A DNA stretch of 7,693 nt from CAYZXU01 sp964482535 (GTDB lineage: Bacteria; Desulfobacterota; Desulfobacteria; Desulfobacterales; BuS5), in contig CAYZXU010000114.1 in NCBI GenBank assembly GCA_964482535.1, positions 1 through 7,693 on the forward strand, given 5' to 3'. Below the pieces are notes generated by a model. The model saw only the letters and a program-made list of their open reading frames with translations. It did no database searches and was not told the origin of the DNA. Shown in pieces: positions 5,725 through 7,693 of this stretch (within the stretch, counting starts at the first letter, position 1; each line of letters starts with the position of its first letter). Made by a program: the position numbers and the translations under genes.

Positions 5725-6090
5725 ATGGAAAAAATTTTGATAATTGGATGTAAAAAAACTATGGATGATGTATGCATAGGATGTTCCAGGTGTATGGTCG
5801 GTTTTAACCGAAGAGCAGGAGAGTTCGAGCGGTATAAAAATCAGGATGTCGAGTTAATAGGTCTCTTAAATTGCGGTGATTGTCCAGGCGCTTCAATTGT
5901 TACAAGGCTTGCCCAGCTCAGCCTTTGGAATAAACCCCTGGAAGAAAAGGTAACAAAAATACATATAGCGCCCTGTCTTTTAGATCATTGTCCCAATAAG
6001 GAGATTATTATAAAAAAAATAAAAGCAAAGTCAGGGGTGGAAGTTATTGAAGGGACTCATGCTTTTAAACCGGATAATATTTTTGCATAA
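5725..6090 (+). CDS. CGGC domain-containing cysteine-rich protein
   Basis: A 121-residue cytosolic protein of the CGGC-domain family, a small group common in strict anaerobes and presumed to bind metal or an iron-sulfur cluster through conserved cysteines. Eight cysteines are present: C9, C17, C20 and C23 (CIGCSRC), C50 and C53 (NCGDCPG), C84 (APCLL) and C89 (HCP), plus histidines H80 and H88 near the last pair. The Asp in CGDC replaces the second Gly of the name-giving CGGC. The N-terminus MEKILIIGC starts with a beta-strand ending in a cysteine, as expected. The start is firm, with AAGGAG (5711-5716) eight bases upstream of the ATG. It is a single-gene unit, probably controlled by the palindrome at 5643-5658. 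The biochemical role of the family is not established; redox or metal sensing is inference. Confidence 0.88.
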   Translation: MEKILIIGCKKTMDDVCIGCSRCMVGFNRRAGEFERYKNQDVELIGLLNCGDCPGASIVTRLAQLSLWNKPLEEKVTKIHIAPCLLDHCPNKEIIIKKIKAKSGVEVIEGTHAFKPDNIFA

Positions 6091-6109
6091 AAAGCCAATT
6101 TATTTTTGA

Positions 6110-6176
6110 GCGAACCCTTAATTTTGCCTGATACTTTAAAATCAGGCAAAATGGGGCGTTTTTGCAAAGGGTTCGC
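6110..6176. repeat. nested inverted repeats at the junction of two convergent genes
   Basis: An outer repeat GCGAACCCTT (6110-6119) / AAGGGTTCGC (6167-6176) encloses a perfect 12-bp inner hairpin ATTTTGCCTGAT (6121-6132) / ATCAGGCAAAAT (6141-6152) with an eight-base loop. It lies 20 bases after the CGGC stop codon and covers the stop codon and last codons of the convergent glycosyltransferase. It probably serves 3'-end formation for both, although no clean U-tract follows either stem. A competing pairing GCAAAA (6146-6151) with TTTTGC (6160-6165) is possible. Confidence 0.7.
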
Positions 6177-7260
6177 CTTGACTCAGCTTCTCAAGCTCTT
6201 CATCATACCGGTCAATAATATTTTCCCAGGCAAAAGATCCCATTGCATCAAAAAGAGGTTTGCATTTTATCCTGATTTTTTCATAATCAGATATTATATG
6301 TGAAAGCTTTTCTATTAACTCTGTTTCATTTTTATACAAAAAATCTCCATGAAAGCATGATGGAATAATTTCAGGATAGGAAAGCCTGTGGGGCAAGACC
6401 GGAATACAGCCGAATCTGACAGCCTCCACCACAGATATTCCAAAATTTTCCTGTTTTGCCGTGCTTATTATGATTGAACCCCGTTTAAGCCATTCTATAT
6501 ATTCTTCCCTTGATTCCACATAACCGTAGCATAATATTTTATCCTTATAACGCTTTTTAGCTGCTATAAAATCCTTTGGAACCTTTTGAAAATTTTCACC
6601 TAACAGGGCCAAACGAAAATCAAGCCCCTTTTTCAAAATTTCATCTAAAGCATTAAAAAAAGCGCCGGGATTTTTATCAAACTCCCATCTGTGATTCCAT
6701 ATAATAAGCGGTGGATCCTCTTTTTTCTCTTCAAGAACTGCTGTGCCGGCTTCAAAGCAGCATCCTGGATAGATAAAATCGGATTTATGTAAAATAGCCC
6801 CATGTACCCATTTGGGCTGAAACTCCGGCATCATTTTTAAAAAACCTGGAAGACAGGAAAAGAATTCATCTTTGTGGGTTCTGGAATTAAAAATAATTCT
6901 GTCTGCAGCAAGAGCAGTTGTAATATCAGTAAAACCGAACTGAAAATCCATGTGATCCCCGGGAGCAAGGGGATATGTAAGCTGGTTTTCATGGAAGTAT
7001 ATAATAGACGGTGGGCATGAAGCTCCCCAAAGCGCCTTTAAATCTGCAAGGCTCATTAAATCTGTTGTGATAAGCCCGTCATATTTTATATTAAAGGAAA
7101 TCTTTTTAAAAAAGTATAGCGCAGCTCCCCTCATCCTCCATTTCCAGAATCTGGCAGGCAGAGTCAGCAGATCTATATTATGCCGCGTATGGGATATTAA
7201 GCCCTGTGCAAAATTTTTATGGGACCCCCCATAAAAAGGTTCTAACATCAAAAATTTCAA
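6142..7260 (-). CDS. tRNA-queuosine alpha-mannosyltransferase family (GTDC1-like) glycosyltransferase
   Basis: A 372-residue GT-B glycosyltransferase resembling human GTDC1/QTMAN, which mannosylates queuosine in tRNA(Asp). The N-terminal family domain is shown by LEPFYGGSHK (6-15), LPARFWKWRMRGAA (34-47) and YFHENQLTYP (88-97). The C-terminal sugar-nucleotide domain has IWNHRWEFDKNP (187-198) and the EX7E motif E271-E279 in ENFGISVVEA. The TTG at 7260 is chosen: it gives MKFLMLEPFYGGSHK, matching the usual N-terminus, with AGGG about nine bases upstream. A TTG at 7278 would add six residues but has no Shine-Dalgarno sequence. The last dozen residues are encoded inside an inverted repeat and are probably not conserved. 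It lies 82 bases after the mvhD stop on the same strand. Substrate specificity in bacteria is inference. Confidence 0.87.
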   Translation of the reverse strand: MKFLMLEPFYGGSHKNFAQGLISHTRHNIDLLTLPARFWKWRMRGAALYFFKKISFNIKYDGLITTDLMSLADLKALWGASCPPSIIYFHENQLTYPLAPGDHMDFQFGFTDITTALAADRIIFNSRTHKDEFFSCLPGFLKMMPEFQPKWVHGAILHKSDFIYPGCCFEAGTAVLEEKKEDPPLIIWNHRWEFDKNPGAFFNALDEILKKGLDFRLALLGENFQKVPKDFIAAKKRYKDKILCYGYVESREEYIEWLKRGSIIISTAKQENFGISVVEAVRFGCIPVLPHRLSYPEIIPSCFHGDFLYKNETELIEKLSHIISDYEKIRIKCKPLFDAMGSFAWENIIDRYDEELEKLSQGEPFAKTPHFA

Positions 7261-7342
7261 AATACGTTTGCCCTGCAAAGTTAATGCTTTTTAATTGAAA
7301 AATTAATAAATTCAAAGCACTATTATCTGATATTTTCCAAAT

Positions 7343-7693
7343 TTACAAGTTCCTTTGTCCTGCCGCCTGTTTGATAAAATATTTTGCAGGTCCGAGTTTC
7401 CTGACCTCTTGGGTTACATAATTCGCAACTTGCGCAAATTTTACACCTTCAGCGGATGATATCCAGGAAAAATGAATTCTGCCTGGCTCTACTCCCTGAT
7501 ATTCAAGCATATTTTTTAAAAGTACAAATTTTCTCCTTGCGTAATAATTGCCGGTCAAATAATGACAGTCTCCGGGATGACACCCTGACACCCATACTCC
7601 GTCTATACCGCGCCTTAAAGCTGCCAGTATCATTTTAGGAGTAATACGGCCTGAACAGGGCACACGAATTACTCTCATATTCGGCGGATACTG
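7343..7693 (-). CDS. mvhD: hydrogenase iron-sulfur subunit (MvhD/FlpD family), 5' end outside the window
   Basis: The visible 116 residues continue in frame to the window edge (QYPPN before the internal Met at 7678), so the apparent ATG start is internal. About 25 N-terminal residues, including the first cysteine motif, are missing. Family features are RVPCSGRI, GVWVSGCHPGDCHYLTGNYYARRK, and a helical tail ending shortly after RKLGP. MvhD carries a [2Fe-2S] cluster and passes electrons between a hydrogenase or dehydrogenase and the FAD-containing HdrA in flavin-based electron bifurcation, as first described for methanogens. In sulfate reducers it commonly lies beside hdrA-type genes, which would be expected just beyond the right edge. 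The cysteines C-SGR, GC-H and D-C-H are all kept. The gene may be cotranscribed with the downstream glycosyltransferase, as no terminator separates them. Confidence 0.92.
   Translation of the reverse strand, partial: QYPPNMRVIRVPCSGRITPKMILAALRRGIDGVWVSGCHPGDCHYLTGNYYARRKFVLLKNMLEYQGVEPGRIHFSWISSAEGVKFAQVANYVTQEVRKLGPAKYFIKQAAGQRNL

Noticed and set aside
6106..6303. 65-residue plus-strand reading frame after the CGGC gene
   Set aside because: It runs through the inverted repeat and antisense to the glycosyltransferase, has no Shine-Dalgarno sequence and resembles no family.
7343..7678. Complete 111-residue protein starting at the ATG at 7678
   Set aside because: The frame continues upstream as QYPPN, which belongs to the MvhD family sequence, so this ATG is an internal methionine of a truncated gene.

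Overview
The window is a low-GC chromosomal segment of a strictly anaerobic bacterium, most likely a sulfate-reducing member of the Desulfobacterota (Desulfobacterales-like). The taxonomic guess rests on the gene combination. A small AtpZ-AtpI-AtpB-AtpE block is separated from the rest of the F-type ATP synthase, a hydrogenase/heterodisulfide-reductase iron-sulfur subunit (MvhD) sits at the right edge, and a cysteine-rich CGGC-type protein and a HEAT-repeat response regulator lie between them. No rRNA, tRNA, insertion sequence, phage gene or CRISPR array is visible.

Layout, left to right. Bases 1-183 are AT-rich leader with a possible promoter. A TatD-family metal-dependent hydrolase starts at a TTG (184-960). 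Next comes the membrane-sector (Fo) operon of ATP synthase on the plus strand: atpZ-like, atpI, atpB (a subunit) and atpE (c subunit), 1140-2871. It ends in a very strong symmetrical terminator (2903-2944) that also serves the convergent gene. On the minus strand lie a TetR-family regulator (2976-3617), with an elaborate inverted-repeat control region upstream, and a 542-residue HEAT-repeat protein with a C-terminal phosphoreceiver domain (3831-5459). A 265-bp divergent intergenic region carries a perfect 16-bp palindrome, followed on the plus strand by a 121-residue CGGC-domain protein with eight cysteines (5725-6090). Finally, on the minus strand, there is a homologue of the tRNA-queuosine alpha-mannosyltransferase family (6142-7260) and the 3' part of an MvhD-type subunit cut by the window edge (7343-7693).

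How the genes relate. Only the atp block is a clear functional unit: AtpZ/AtpI are assembly factors for the a/c membrane rotor-stator built by AtpB and AtpE. The c subunit keeps most, but not all, residues of the sodium-binding signature, so the coupling ion is an open question. The other genes are single units or two-gene units. MvhD points to flavin-based electron bifurcation through an HdrA-like partner just outside the window. The HEAT-receiver protein looks like a phosphorylation-controlled scaffold.

No complete, obviously new multi-gene system stands out. The points most worth a second look are the bacterial queuosine-mannosyltransferase homologue, the nested inverted repeats around the tetR operator, the palindrome in front of the CGGC gene, the HEAT-receiver fusion and the mixed ion signature of the c subunit.
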